Source of the DNA: Phenylobacterium sp.
Lineage (GTDB): Bacteria > Pseudomonadota > Alphaproteobacteria > Caulobacterales > Caulobacteraceae
DNA: 55,516 nt
Direction: 5' to 3'
Assembly: GCF_025351295.1 (NCBI RefSeq)
Contig: NZ_JANXWD010000156.1
Span: forward strand, 1-55,516
Positions within the stretch are counted from its first letter, which is position 1. Each line of letters starts with the position of its first letter. The notes beneath the pieces are model-generated. The model did no database searches, was not told the origin of the DNA, and saw only the letters and a list, made by a program, of their open reading frames with translations. Both the position numbers and the translations under genes were made by a program. Below, piece after piece: positions 30,604-38,790 of this stretch.

Positions 30604-31029
30604 GTGATCAGATCGCTCGCCGCCGCCGGCCGTCCCCCCCTGTTCCTGGCCGCTCTTCTGCTGCTGGCCGCCTGCACCCCTGGCGGGGGCAAGTCCGCGC
30701 CGGCCGATCCCAACGCCGGCCTCGACGCCCAGATCCTCACCTGGCGCACCGCGCTGGAGGATGGCCACCCGGTCTGCCGCACCAAGGTCGCGGGCCACGG
30801 CTGCGACGGCTTCCAGGTGATGTGCAAGGCCATGCAGGAGATCACCCCCGACGAGACCGCCAAGGGCGTCACCGCCCAGGTGATCGCCGCGATCACCTTC
30901 AACGGCCGCAACCCCGACGGCTCCTCCGGCAAGGCCGGCTCCGCCTTCGCGGTGTTCTCCAAGGCCGGCGGCCAATGGACCCGCGCCGAAGCCATGCCCG
31001 TCAACATGAACACCTGCGCGCCGCTGTAA
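30604..31029 (+). CDS. Putative lipoprotein, uncharacterised
   Basis: A 141-aa protein with a lipoprotein signal: basic N-terminus, hydrophobic LFLAALLLLA, and lipobox LLAAC at about residues 18-22. The mature domain has four further Cys (PVCRTK, GHGCDGF, MCKAMQ, NTCAPL) and the phrase AKGVTAQVIAAITFNGRNPDG. I do not recognise it. The start is GTG at 30604 with GGAG 6 bp upstream. It resembles the lipoprotein at 2878-3354 only in general layout. A palindromic element (31038-31213) follows the stop. Confidence 0.72.
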   Translation: MIRSLAAAGRPPLFLAALLLLAACTPGGGKSAPADPNAGLDAQILTWRTALEDGHPVCRTKVAGHGCDGFQVMCKAMQEITPDETAKGVTAQVIAAITFNGRNPDGSSGKAGSAFAVFSKAGGQWTRAEAMPVNMNTCAPL

Positions 31030-31037
31030 GACGTCCG

Positions 31038-31213
31038 CTCCCCCGCGAAGCGAGAGGGAGAGGGTAGGGAGAGGGCCGGCGCGTGAGAACGTGATCCGCC
31101 GTGGGTCCAGCCAGGACCCCTTCACGCCGCCGCCGCGGGCCCTTGGGTCGCCAACGGGAAAGACGGACTGGCCCAGCCGACCCTCTCCCTCTCGGCTTCG
31201 CCGGGGGAGAGGA
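31038..31213. repeat. Large imperfect inverted repeat (about 175 bp)
   Basis: The left arm (31038-31077, CTCCCCCGCGAAGCGAGAGG...) pairs imperfectly with the right arm (31179-31213, ...CCTCTCGGCTTCGCCGGGGG). The ~100-bp centre is not symmetric. It fills the space between two convergent genes (lipoprotein and LytTR regulator). It resembles the elements at 5647-5797, 13135-13247 and 55246-55375. Confidence 0.7.
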
Positions 31214-31229
31214 GGCGCGTCGTTGGCGC

Positions 31230-32072
31230 TCAGCTTCCGGCCCTTGCCCCGATGATCCGGCGCACCTGGGCCGCCTGGCGGCGGGCCACCGGCACTTCGG
31301 CGCCGGATTGCAGCACCACGGCGCAGGGGCCGCCCGGGCGGCGGGCCAGGCGCACGATGCGGTCGCGGCGCACCAGGGCGCCGCGGTGGATGCGCAGGAA
31401 CTGGGCGGGGTCCAGCTCGGCCTGCAAGGTGCGGATCGCCTTGCGCACCAGGAAGCTGCGGCCGCGGCTGTGGATGCGGACATAGTCGCGCTCGGCCTCC
31501 ACCCAGTCGATCAGCGCCACCGGCAGCCGCAGGCGGTCGCCGCGGTCCGGCACCCAGATCTCCTCAGCATAGCCGCTGTCGACGGGCTCGACCTCGGCGG
31601 CGCGCAGGGCGGCCACCACCTCCTCCAGCTCGGCAATCCGCGAGCGGGCGTTGCGTGAGCTCAGCGCCTGGCGCGCGCGCTCCAGCGCCTCGTGCAGCCG
31701 GCCGAACTCCACCGGCTTCAGCAGGTAGTCCACCGCCGCCAGCTCGAACGCGTCGGCGGCGAAGCGGCTGAAGGCGGTGACGAAGATGAAGGCCGGCGCC
31801 TCGCGGGGGTCGATGGCCCGCGCCAGGTCCAGGCCCGACAGCCCCGGCATGCGGATGTCGAGCAGCATCACGTCGATCCCGCCCCTGCGGATCAGCGCCA
31901 GCGCCGCCGCCCCGTCGCCGGCCTGACCCACCACCTCGACCCCCGGCTCCTTGTCCAGCGCCATCATCAGGCGGCGCAGCGCCGGCGGCTCGTCGTCGAC
32001 CAGGGCCACGCGCAGGAGCCGCATCGTCTGGCTCGCCGCACCGATCGAGGGACCTGTTCCGTCCGGTGTCAT
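31230..32072 (-). CDS. LytTR-family response regulator
   Basis: A 280-aa response regulator. The receiver (about residues 20-130) has the acidic pair VALVDDEP, the phospho-Asp in DVMLLDIRMPG (about 73), Thr in FVTAFS (about 99) and Lys in LLKPVE (about 120). After a linker, the LytTR DNA-binding domain (about 175-275) is shown by VDWVEAERDYVRIHSRGRSFLVRKA-type sequence (WVEAERDYVRIHS here) and FLRIHRGALVRRDRIVRL. Its ATG overlaps the stop of the upstream histidine kinase (32069-32072, ATGA), so the two form a translationally coupled pair. LytTR targets are usually direct repeats near promoters; none was identified here. Confidence 0.92.
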   Translation of the reverse strand: MTPDGTGPSIGAASQTMRLLRVALVDDEPPALRRLMMALDKEPGVEVVGQAGDGAAALALIRRGGIDVMLLDIRMPGLSGLDLARAIDPREAPAFIFVTAFSRFAADAFELAAVDYLLKPVEFGRLHEALERARQALSSRNARSRIAELEEVVAALRAAEVEPVDSGYAEEIWVPDRGDRLRLPVALIDWVEAERDYVRIHSRGRSFLVRKAIRTLQAELDPAQFLRIHRGALVRRDRIVRLARRPGGPCAVVLQSGAEVPVARRQAAQVRRIIGARAGS

Positions 32073-33130
32073 GCCCGCTCCAGGGGGATCTCGACCGACG
32101 CCAGGAAGCCCTGCGGCCGACGGGGGCCACAGGTCAGGGCGGCGGTCTTGCCGTAGATCAGGTCAAGCCGGCGGCGCACGTTCTCCAGCCCCAGGCCCAG
32201 CTTCGGCGGCGAGTGCCCCGCCCCGTCGCCGCCGTCGTCGCTGACCGTCAGCCGCAGCCGGCCGTTGGAGGACTCGGCGGTGATCTCGATGGTCACCGTC
32301 GCGGTCGAGCGGGCCACGCCGTACTTCACCGCGTTTTCCACCAGCGGCTGCAGGATCAGGCTGGGCGCCAGGGCGTCGCGCAGCTCCACGGGGATGTGCT
32401 CCACATAGTTCAGCCGGTCCTCGAACCGCGCCTGTTCGATCAGCAGGTACTGGCGTTGCGCGTCGATCTCGTCGGACAGCGGCGCCTTGTCGGGCAGCTC
32501 CTTCTCCAGGGTGTGGCGCAGGAAGCTGGACAGCGACAGCACCACCCGCTCGGCCCGCTCGTTCTCCCGGGCGAGGATCAGCGACGACAGGGCGTTGAGG
32601 GTGTTGAACAGGAAGTGCGGGTTGATCTGGTAGCGCAGCATCCGGTTCTGCGCGTCCATCGCCAGCGCCTGGGAGGCCACCAGCCGCAGGTTCTTCTCCT
32701 TCAGCTCCGCCTCATAGCGGATGGCGAAGTAGAGGGCGCACCAGGAGATGAAGGTCCAGAAGAACATCGAGGCGGTGAACGCCGCCGAGATCGGCGACAA
32801 CGGCTCCACCTTCCACTGCGGCGCGATCAGGTAGAACGCCACATAGTTCAGGAGCGAGTAGGCGTAACCGCCCAGCGCCGACAGCGCGACCGCCACCACC
32901 AGCCGCCGCCAGATCGGCTGGTCGGCCAGGGCCGACAGAATCTTGCCGATGGCGATACAGGCCAGGACCCCGGCCAGCGTCATCCCCAGCCGGCGCAGCG
33001 CCATGGCGCCGGCGTGCGGCATCGGGTCCGCCATCACCCGGGCGGTGACGATCACATAGGTCAGCGTCCAGAGGACCAGGTTCGCGACCAGGTAGTTGTT
33101 CGGACGCGCGAGCCGCATGCTGTCTCCCAA
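32069..33130 (-). CDS. LytS/YehU-type sensor histidine kinase
   Basis: A 353-aa membrane kinase. The N-terminal ~135 residues have four predicted transmembrane segments (about 13-32, 48-65, 74-100 and 112-134) with no extracytoplasmic domain of note. A helix follows with the H-box LRYQINPHFLFNTLNALSSL (about 164-183), the phospho-acceptor His being in the NPHFLFN motif. The ATPase part has the N-box LILQPLVENAVKYGV (about 266-280) and a GLGLENVRRRL-type G-box (about 316-326). It is coupled to the LytTR regulator downstream and divergent from a LysR regulator. The ligand or cue is unknown; it may sense membrane or small-molecule state. Confidence 0.92.
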   Translation of the reverse strand: MGDSMRLARPNNYLVANLVLWTLTYVIVTARVMADPMPHAGAMALRRLGMTLAGVLACIAIGKILSALADQPIWRRLVVAVALSALGGYAYSLLNYVAFYLIAPQWKVEPLSPISAAFTASMFFWTFISWCALYFAIRYEAELKEKNLRLVASQALAMDAQNRMLRYQINPHFLFNTLNALSSLILARENERAERVVLSLSSFLRHTLEKELPDKAPLSDEIDAQRQYLLIEQARFEDRLNYVEHIPVELRDALAPSLILQPLVENAVKYGVARSTATVTIEITAESSNGRLRLTVSDDGGDGAGHSPPKLGLGLENVRRRLDLIYGKTAALTCGPRRPQGFLASVEIPLERA

Positions 33131-33311
33131 CCGCGTTCATTCTGTCGCTTTTCGCCGGCCGACCAAGGCCGCTTGTCGACCCAGCAGGGCCGTTCGCCGC
33201 AAAACCGGCCGCTCGCCATCCAGGGTCGCGCCCTTCGCCGCAATTCGCATGAAGACAATTCAGGATGGACCATCCTCGCTGGCAACAGCTGTTGCTGCAG
33301 GAGCAATCCGC

Positions 33312-34205
33312 GTGCCCGTCCGCCCGCCATCGCTGAGGGCCATCGCCGCCTTCGAGGCCGCGGCCCGCCATGAGAGCTTCACCAAGGCCGCCGACGAACT
33401 GAACCTCACCCAGAGCGCCATCAGCCACGCCATCCGCTCGCTGGAGCTGCGGCTGGGGGTGGACCTGTTCGACCGCTTCGGCCGCACCGTGGCGCTGACC
33501 GAGCCCGGACGCGCCTTCGTCAGCCGCCTGCGGCTCAGCCTCAGCCTGATCTCCGAGGCGTTCGAGGCGCCCGGCCGGCCCGGCCGCATGCGGCTGGTGG
33601 TGGCCGCCACAGCCGGGATCGCCGAGCGCATCCTGGGCGCGCGCCTGCCCGCCTTCCTGGCCGGCCACCCGGACCGCGAGCTGGACCTGCGCACCGTCAC
33701 CGGCGCGGCCGAGGTCAGCGCCGGCGACGCCGACGTGGCCATCCTCTATGGCGCCGGCGCCTGCGCGGGCCTGACCCAGCGCCGCCTGGCGGGCGAGGCC
33801 CTGTTCCCGGTGGCCGCGCCCGGCGTCGACCTGCCGCGCCGGCCGGAGGACCTGATCCGGTGCGCGCTCATCCACCAGCCCGAGCACCCCTGGCGACTAT
33901 GGCTGGAGCAGGTGGGCCTGAACGACCTGCCGACCAGCGCCGCGCTGACCGCCGACAACCATCTGGCGGCTCTGGAGCTGGCCCGGGGCGGGGCCGGCGT
34001 CTGCCTGGCCCGCGGCCTGCTGGCCCGCGACGACCTGCGCGCCGGCCGCCTGGTCCGCCTGTTCGACGCCGAGGCCGCCCTCAGAGAAGACTACACCGCC
34101 GTCTGGAACCCCGCCTCGCACCGCGCCGACCTGATCCGGCCCTTCGTGGACTGGCTGGCCGCCGTCCTGGAACCCGCCGTCGCCCCGGTCCTGCACGCGG
34201 CCTGA
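33312..34205 (+). CDS. LysR-type transcriptional regulator (GcvA-like)
   Basis: A 297-aa LysR regulator. The N-terminal winged helix is evident (SLRAIAAFEAAARHESFTKA, then LTQSAISHAIRSLELRLGVDLF, about residues 5-55), followed by a periplasmic-binding-fold effector domain (about 90-290). Start choice: GTG at 33312 has GGAG 8 bp upstream and gives a family-typical N-terminus; ATG at 33249 would add 21 residues (MKTIQDGPSSLATAV...) with no clear ribosome site. It is divergent from the histidine kinase and convergent with the large TonB receptor gene. Either neighbour could be its target. Confidence 0.88.
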   Translation: MPVRPPSLRAIAAFEAAARHESFTKAADELNLTQSAISHAIRSLELRLGVDLFDRFGRTVALTEPGRAFVSRLRLSLSLISEAFEAPGRPGRMRLVVAATAGIAERILGARLPAFLAGHPDRELDLRTVTGAAEVSAGDADVAILYGAGACAGLTQRRLAGEALFPVAAPGVDLPRRPEDLIRCALIHQPEHPWRLWLEQVGLNDLPTSAALTADNHLAALELARGGAGVCLARGLLARDDLRAGRLVRLFDAEAALREDYTAVWNPASHRADLIRPFVDWLAAVLEPAVAPVLHAA

Positions 34206-34236
34206 GCCCCAAAAAATTTGTTCGGCACGAAGGAAA

Positions 34237-34262
34237 GGAGCCCCCGCCAATACGGAGGCTCC
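34237..34262 (-). terminator. Hairpin between convergent LysR and TonB-receptor genes
   Basis: GGAGCCCCCG (34237-34246) pairs with CGGAGGCTCC (34253-34262) with one mismatch around a 6-nt loop. On the minus strand an A-run at 34211-34216 becomes a T-tract about 20 nt beyond the stem, consistent with, but not strong evidence for, termination of the TonB-receptor transcript. Confidence 0.35.
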
Positions 34263-34281
34263 AGGCGCAGAGCGGCGCGCC

Positions 34282-37200
34282 CTAGAAGTCGGCGGTGAGG
34301 CCGATGAAGGCGTAGCGGCCGAAGGCGTCGTACAGCTGCGGCCAGGTGTTGCCGTTGCAGGGGCCGTTGGGGCAGTTGGACGCGCCGGTCAGCGGCGGGT
34401 CGCGGTCGAAGATGTTGTTCACCCCGGCGCGGAAGTTGAGGTTGCCGCGCACCGTCCAGCTGGCGGTCAGGTCGAAGTAGTCGCGGGCCCCCAGCGTCCG
34501 GTCGCTCTCATAGGCGATACCGGTGTTGTTCAGCTGGGGATCCTTGTCGAAGGCGTCCAGCCGCACCTTGTTGAAGTGGCGCCACTGTAGCGACAGCGAG
34601 GCGTTCTTGATCCAGTCGCCGTACTCGAACGGGGTGTTCCAGGTCAGTCGCAGCTTGTGACGCCAGGTCGGGTTCGGCGAGCTGAGGCCGCCGGCCACGG
34701 AGCAGACCGTCCCGTAGAGTCCGGCGCAGTCGAAGGCTGGCCCGCCCGGCGCCGACTGGACCTTCAGGCTGTCCAGCCAAGTGCCCACAAAGTTCAGGCT
34801 GACCGCGCCCATGTTCTCGAGGCCGAACCGGTCGAGGTCGGTGCGGTAGCCGGCGTTGACGTCGATGCCTTTGGTGCGCAGCGAGCCGGTGTTGACCGTC
34901 TGGTCGGCCACGAAGCCCTGCGGCGAGAGCCAGATCGACCCGGCGGCGTCACGGTGGACCAGGGCGCAGGAGGCCGCGTCGTTGCCGGTGATGCAGCTGT
35001 TTATGGTCACGTCGGCCCCGACCGTGCCGATGAAGTCCTTCACCTTGATGTCGAAATAGTCGGCCGAGAGGTTGAAGCCCGGGAGGAAGGTTGGCGTGGC
35101 CACGACGCCCACCGAGAATGTGTCGCTGGTCTCCGGCGTCAGGTTGCGGTTGCCCTGCAGCTGGCCGTTGTACTGGTTGGCGGGGTTGCGCTCGATGGCC
35201 AGCACCTGGGCGGTGGTCAGGTTGAAGATCGCGGCGCACCGGGCCACCAGCGGGCTGGCCGCGGCCAGGCCGGCGCAGGGGTCCTGGGTGCCGTCCAGGG
35301 TCACGTTCGGTGGGCTGAACAGCTCCAGCACGTGCGGCGCGCGCACCGCGCGCTGGTAGCTGCCGCGGACCCGCAGGTCGTCGACGATCTGCCAGTCGCC
35401 GGCGATCTTGTAGGTGTCGGTGGTGCCGGTCGAGGAATAGTCCGAGTAGCGGTAGGCCAGTTCCACCTGGGCCCGCTTGATGAACGGCCGGTCGGTGACG
35501 ATCGGGATCCGCGCCTCGCCGAACAATTCGTAGATGTCGTAGCTGCCGCTGACCGGCGGCGAGGCCCCGCCGGCCCCATTGAGGGCCCCGGAGGACGCCA
35601 CGAAGTCGGCGGCGTAGTCCAGCTGTTCGCGACGATATTCCGCGCCCACCGAGATCCCGACGCCGTCCGCCGCCCACGGGGACTTCACCCCATAGTCGGT
35701 GAGGTCGCCGCCGATCGACAGATTCACCACCCGCTCGAACAGGTTGCCGATCGTGCTGGAGGGGGTCTGCAGGTAGGCGAGCGCCGCCTTGTCGACCCCG
35801 CCGAGCTGGAAGATGTTGTAGGGAACGCAGGCCAGGTCGGCCTTGGTGACCACCGAGGCGCAGGTTGGCACGCCGTTCACATTGACGACGTTCAGGGCGT
35901 TGTCGATCGCGGTCTTGCGGAAGTAGCCGGTCTGCACCTGGTGGAAGGCCACCCGGCCGTACTGCATGTAGAAGTCGTAGGTGAAGGCGTCGTTCAGGTC
36001 GCCCTTGATGCCGATGACATAGCGGTACTGGGTGTGTTCGATCTGGCCCTGGCGGCCGCCGCCCTCGATGTTCCGGCGCGAGATCGTGCCGGTGAAGACA
36101 CCCGCCGGGTTGGTGGCGCAGGTGCCGCCGCCGGTGGCCACGGTGGGAACCAGCAGGCCGGCCTGCTGGGCCGACAGGAACGGGTTGGCGCAGTTGACGG
36201 AGAAGGTGCCGGCGAAGATGCCGCCCGGCGCGATCTGGTAGGTGGAGGTGTCGTCCATGAACATAAGGTCGGCGTAGACCTTGGCCCAGGGCGCGACCTC
36301 GTAGTTGGCGAAGGCCCCCATCACATAGCGGTCGTCCGGGCGCTGGTAGTAGTTGGAGGGGCCGAAGTTGTAGACGTCGCGGGCGGCGACACGCGGGCGG
36401 AAGGTGTTGCCGGGCCCAGTGACGTCGACCACGAAGCCGCCGACCCGGGCGGGGAAGGCCGTGCCCGAGCCGCCGCAGCCGAACTGGCTGAAGTCCGGGG
36501 TGCCCGAGTTCACGGTGCACGACGAATAGTCGCGGTTGGCCTGCAGGATCGGCTCGACATGCCGATAGCCCGCGTAGGCCGTGACATTGCCCTTGCCGTC
36601 CGGCGCATTGACCCCCACGACCAGGGTGACTTCCGACTGCTCGCCGTCGCGCACGTTCTTCTTCGGCAGGCCGTAGAACTGCGGGTTGGCCGAGGCGGCG
36701 CGGGCGGCTTTCACCACCGACTGGAAGGCGTCGTTGTTGTTGTCGTGCTGATAGATTCCGTAGTTGGTGTCGATCCGCACGCCCTCGAAATTCTTCTGCA
36801 GGATGAAGTTGACCACCCCGGCCACGGCGTCTGCGCCATAGACCGCCGAGGCGCCGCCGGTCAGCACGTCCACCCGCTGGATCAGGGCCCCGGGGATGAA
36901 GTTCAGGTCGGCGGAGAGCGAGGCGCCGGTGGTGTTCGGCGTGCCCGGCATCAGTCGGCGACCGTCGATCAGCACCAGGGTCCGGGTCGGGCCGAGGCCG
37001 CGCAGGTTGACCGTCGCGGTGCCGGTCGACCCGTTGGAAATCGCCGAGCCCTGGGACGCGAAGGCCTGTGGCAGGCTGTTGATCAGGTCCTCGACGCGGG
37101 TCACGCCCTGAGCCTTCAGGTCCTGGGCGCTGATCGCCGTCACCGGGCTGACGCTGGTCAGGTTCGGCGTCGGGATGCGGGTGCCGGTCACCACCACCTC

Positions 37201-37323
37201 GGACACCTCATCCGTCGACGTCGCCGCCGCCGCGGCCGCGGCCGGGTTAGCGAAGGCCAGCGCGGCCACGCAACAGATCGTCGAAGACGCCAGCAGGCGC
37301 TCGCGCAGGCTCAAGATGTTCAA
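34282..37323 (-). CDS. Large TonB-dependent receptor with non-ATG start
   Basis: A roughly 1013-aa outer-membrane receptor. The signal peptide (LRERLLASSTICCVAALAFA, cleavage after the Ala-rich run) is followed by a TonB box-like VSEVVVTGTRIPTPN, and a plug with VTRVEDLINSLPQAF, VNLRGLGPTRTLVLIDGRR and IQRVDVLTGGASAVYGADAV (about residues 85-175), characteristic of the omp-type receptors abundant in Caulobacterales. The barrel ends with GRYAFIGLTADF. Cysteine pairs occur in extracellular-loop-like segments (CTVNSGTPDFSQFGC, CAGLYGTVC). The start is probably TTG at 37323, because GGAGG lies 9 bp upstream; no ATG is suitably placed. The ligand is unknown. Confidence 0.9.
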   Translation of the reverse strand: MNILSLRERLLASSTICCVAALAFANPAAAAAAATSTDEVSEVVVTGTRIPTPNLTSVSPVTAISAQDLKAQGVTRVEDLINSLPQAFASQGSAISNGSTGTATVNLRGLGPTRTLVLIDGRRLMPGTPNTTGASLSADLNFIPGALIQRVDVLTGGASAVYGADAVAGVVNFILQKNFEGVRIDTNYGIYQHDNNNDAFQSVVKAARAASANPQFYGLPKKNVRDGEQSEVTLVVGVNAPDGKGNVTAYAGYRHVEPILQANRDYSSCTVNSGTPDFSQFGCGGSGTAFPARVGGFVVDVTGPGNTFRPRVAARDVYNFGPSNYYQRPDDRYVMGAFANYEVAPWAKVYADLMFMDDTSTYQIAPGGIFAGTFSVNCANPFLSAQQAGLLVPTVATGGGTCATNPAGVFTGTISRRNIEGGGRQGQIEHTQYRYVIGIKGDLNDAFTYDFYMQYGRVAFHQVQTGYFRKTAIDNALNVVNVNGVPTCASVVTKADLACVPYNIFQLGGVDKAALAYLQTPSSTIGNLFERVVNLSIGGDLTDYGVKSPWAADGVGISVGAEYRREQLDYAADFVASSGALNGAGGASPPVSGSYDIYELFGEARIPIVTDRPFIKRAQVELAYRYSDYSSTGTTDTYKIAGDWQIVDDLRVRGSYQRAVRAPHVLELFSPPNVTLDGTQDPCAGLAAASPLVARCAAIFNLTTAQVLAIERNPANQYNGQLQGNRNLTPETSDTFSVGVVATPTFLPGFNLSADYFDIKVKDFIGTVGADVTINSCITGNDAASCALVHRDAAGSIWLSPQGFVADQTVNTGSLRTKGIDVNAGYRTDLDRFGLENMGAVSLNFVGTWLDSLKVQSAPGGPAFDCAGLYGTVCSVAGGLSSPNPTWRHKLRLTWNTPFEYGDWIKNASLSLQWRHFNKVRLDAFDKDPQLNNTGIAYESDRTLGARDYFDLTASWTVRGNLNFRAGVNNIFDRDPPLTGASNCPNGPCNGNTWPQLYDAFGRYAFIGLTADF

Positions 37324-37828
37324 GGTCAAAGTCCTCCAGCAGGCCGGCGGCGCGCGCCGCTCCCGGCCTGATCCCCACATGAAATCCGGCCCCGCTCGCC
37401 GCCGGGGACCCCGGATGCGCGACCCAGGCCGCGGGAGGAAAACTATTGTCGCAGGCCGCCAGCCTTTACTGAATTTGTCTTATGATACTGATGAACTTGG
37501 CTCATGCGTCAGGCGATTCTACGCCTTCTCCAATGTTCGCCGTAGATCATATATCTCTGTATGATCAATACTATCGAGGCTCACAGATGGAAATCGCGAG
37601 CGCCCGCCGCGCTCCACTGTCGGCTCAAGGCGACAAGTCGTTCCTGGAAGAATGTGGCAAAAAGAAAACAACCGTTGACCTGTGTTACGATTGTCACCGG
37701 CCTGTGACACATGAACAGTCTTCATGTGAAGTATGACGAGATGTCGTCACGAGTGTTCAGGCCAACGGTCTAAAGTCATGGTGCGCCGGGGTCCGGCCCG
37801 CGATCGTCCTCGGGACCGGAAGCCAGCC
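37324..37828. promoter_or_regulatory. 505-bp AT-richer divergent regulatory region with two inverted repeats
   Basis: This gap between the divergent TonB receptor and response-regulator genes is noticeably AT-richer than its neighbours (about 37440-37740). It contains two adjacent inverted repeats on the side of the regulator gene: TGTCAC (37692-37697) with GTGACA (37704-37709), and CACATGAA (37708-37715) with TTCATGTG (37721-37728), the latter perfect with a 5-bp spacer. These are plausible operator sites, inferred. A frame of 84 codons at 37482-37736 has no homology I recognise and was not called as a gene. Confidence 0.5.
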
Positions 37829-38617
37829 ATGACCCCAGCCACGACCAATGTCGCCTTCGAATTCGCCGCCGGGACGGGGCGGGCACGCCTGCCCGCCGCG
37901 CACGGTTCGACCCGGGTTTTGTGGATCGACGCCGACGGCGGCGCCATCGAGCCTGGCCTGGAGATGCTGCGCCGCCACGGCTACGAGGTCGAACGCTGCG
38001 GCTCAGCGCTGGAGGCCCAGCCCACCCTCGACCGCCAGGACGCCGACCTGATCATCCTGGAGACCGCCCTGCCAGACGCCGACGGCCTGGCCCTGTGCCG
38101 CCGACTGTCCGAGGCCGACGGCGCGCCGGTGCTGGTGGTCGCCTGCGCCGCCGATACCCTGGACCGCGTCGCGGGGCTGGAGTTCGGCGCCGATGACGTC
38201 CTGCCGAAGTCGATCCATCCCCTGGAGCTGCTGGCCCGGGTCCGCGCCCTGCTGCGCCGCACCGCCCGCCACGCGCGCCACACCGCCGCCGCGGGGCTGG
38301 AGACCTGGCGCTTCGACGCCGAGCTCGGCTACGTCACCTCGCCCGCCGGCCGCACGGTGCGCCTCAGCCCCGCCGACGCCGCCCTGCTGCGCGCCCTGGC
38401 CGCCCGCCCCGGCGAGGTCCTGCCCCGCGACGCCCTGGTGGCCCTGCTGCACGGCGACGGCTCGACTGCCGGCGGCCGGTCCATCGACGCTCGTGTCGCC
38501 CGCCTGCGCCGCACGCTGTCGGCCTGCGACGGCGCCGGCGACCTGATCAAGACCCTGCGCGGCGGCGGCTACCTCTTCCAGGCCCAGGTCACGGCGCGCG
38601 CCGGCTTGGCGGCCTGA
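37829..38617 (+). CDS. Atypical response regulator (Glu in place of phospho-Asp)
   Basis: A 262-aa OmpR/PhoB-type protein with an N-terminal receiver and C-terminal winged-helix domain. The receiver keeps its fold (VLWIDADGGAIEPGLEMLRR, KSIHPLELLARVRALLRR with conserved Lys), but the expected phospho-acceptor Asp is Glu: DLIILETALPDADGL (about residues 73-87), where LPDADGL is the usual LPDxDG landmark. The switch Ser/Thr is also lacking (LVVACAADT). The DNA-binding domain is intact: VRLSPADAALLRALAARPGEVLPRDAL, then SIDARVARLRRTL and IKTLRGGGYLF (about residues 179-249). It may be constitutively active or phosphate-independent. The ATG at 37829 is the best supported; ATG 37778 is an alternative. 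No sensor kinase is adjacent. Confidence 0.9.
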   Translation: MTPATTNVAFEFAAGTGRARLPAAHGSTRVLWIDADGGAIEPGLEMLRRHGYEVERCGSALEAQPTLDRQDADLIILETALPDADGLALCRRLSEADGAPVLVVACAADTLDRVAGLEFGADDVLPKSIHPLELLARVRALLRRTARHARHTAAAGLETWRFDAELGYVTSPAGRTVRLSPADAALLRALAARPGEVLPRDALVALLHGDGSTAGGRSIDARVARLRRTLSACDGAGDLIKTLRGGGYLFQAQVTARAGLAA

Positions 38618-38641
38618 GACGGTCTGGAAGGATATGAGGAA

Positions 38642-38717
38642 TGGTGCCGCCTAGGTGACTCGAACACCTGACCCCCGCATTACGAATGCGGTGCTCTACC
38701 AGCTGAGCTAAGGCGGC
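38642..38717 (-). tRNA. tRNA-Thr (anticodon CGT)
   Basis: A 76-nt minus-strand tRNA with CCA encoded. The acceptor stem is GCCGCCT with AGGCGGC, the anticodon stem CCGCA/TGCGG, and loop TTCGTAA gives anticodon CGT (reads ACG, Thr). T arm AGGTG TTCGAGT CACCT. It lies between the response regulator and a glycosyltransferase gene; no flanking duplication like the one at tRNA-Ala was seen. Confidence 0.95.
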
Positions 38718-38790
38718 CCTGGTCCAGGGACGCGGGCTTGTAACCGCGTAGGCCCGATTTGCAAAGCGTCAGGCGGTCACGGCCCGCCCT

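Noticed and set aside
34657..37371. A 904-codon plus-strand frame opposite the large TonB receptor
   Set aside because: Antisense shadow with the same low-complexity composition; the minus-strand receptor has a signal peptide, plug and barrel end.
37482..37736. An 84-codon plus-strand frame in the AT-rich gap
   Set aside because: It overlaps the inverted repeats, lacks homology and a convincing ribosome site; better explained as regulatory DNA.
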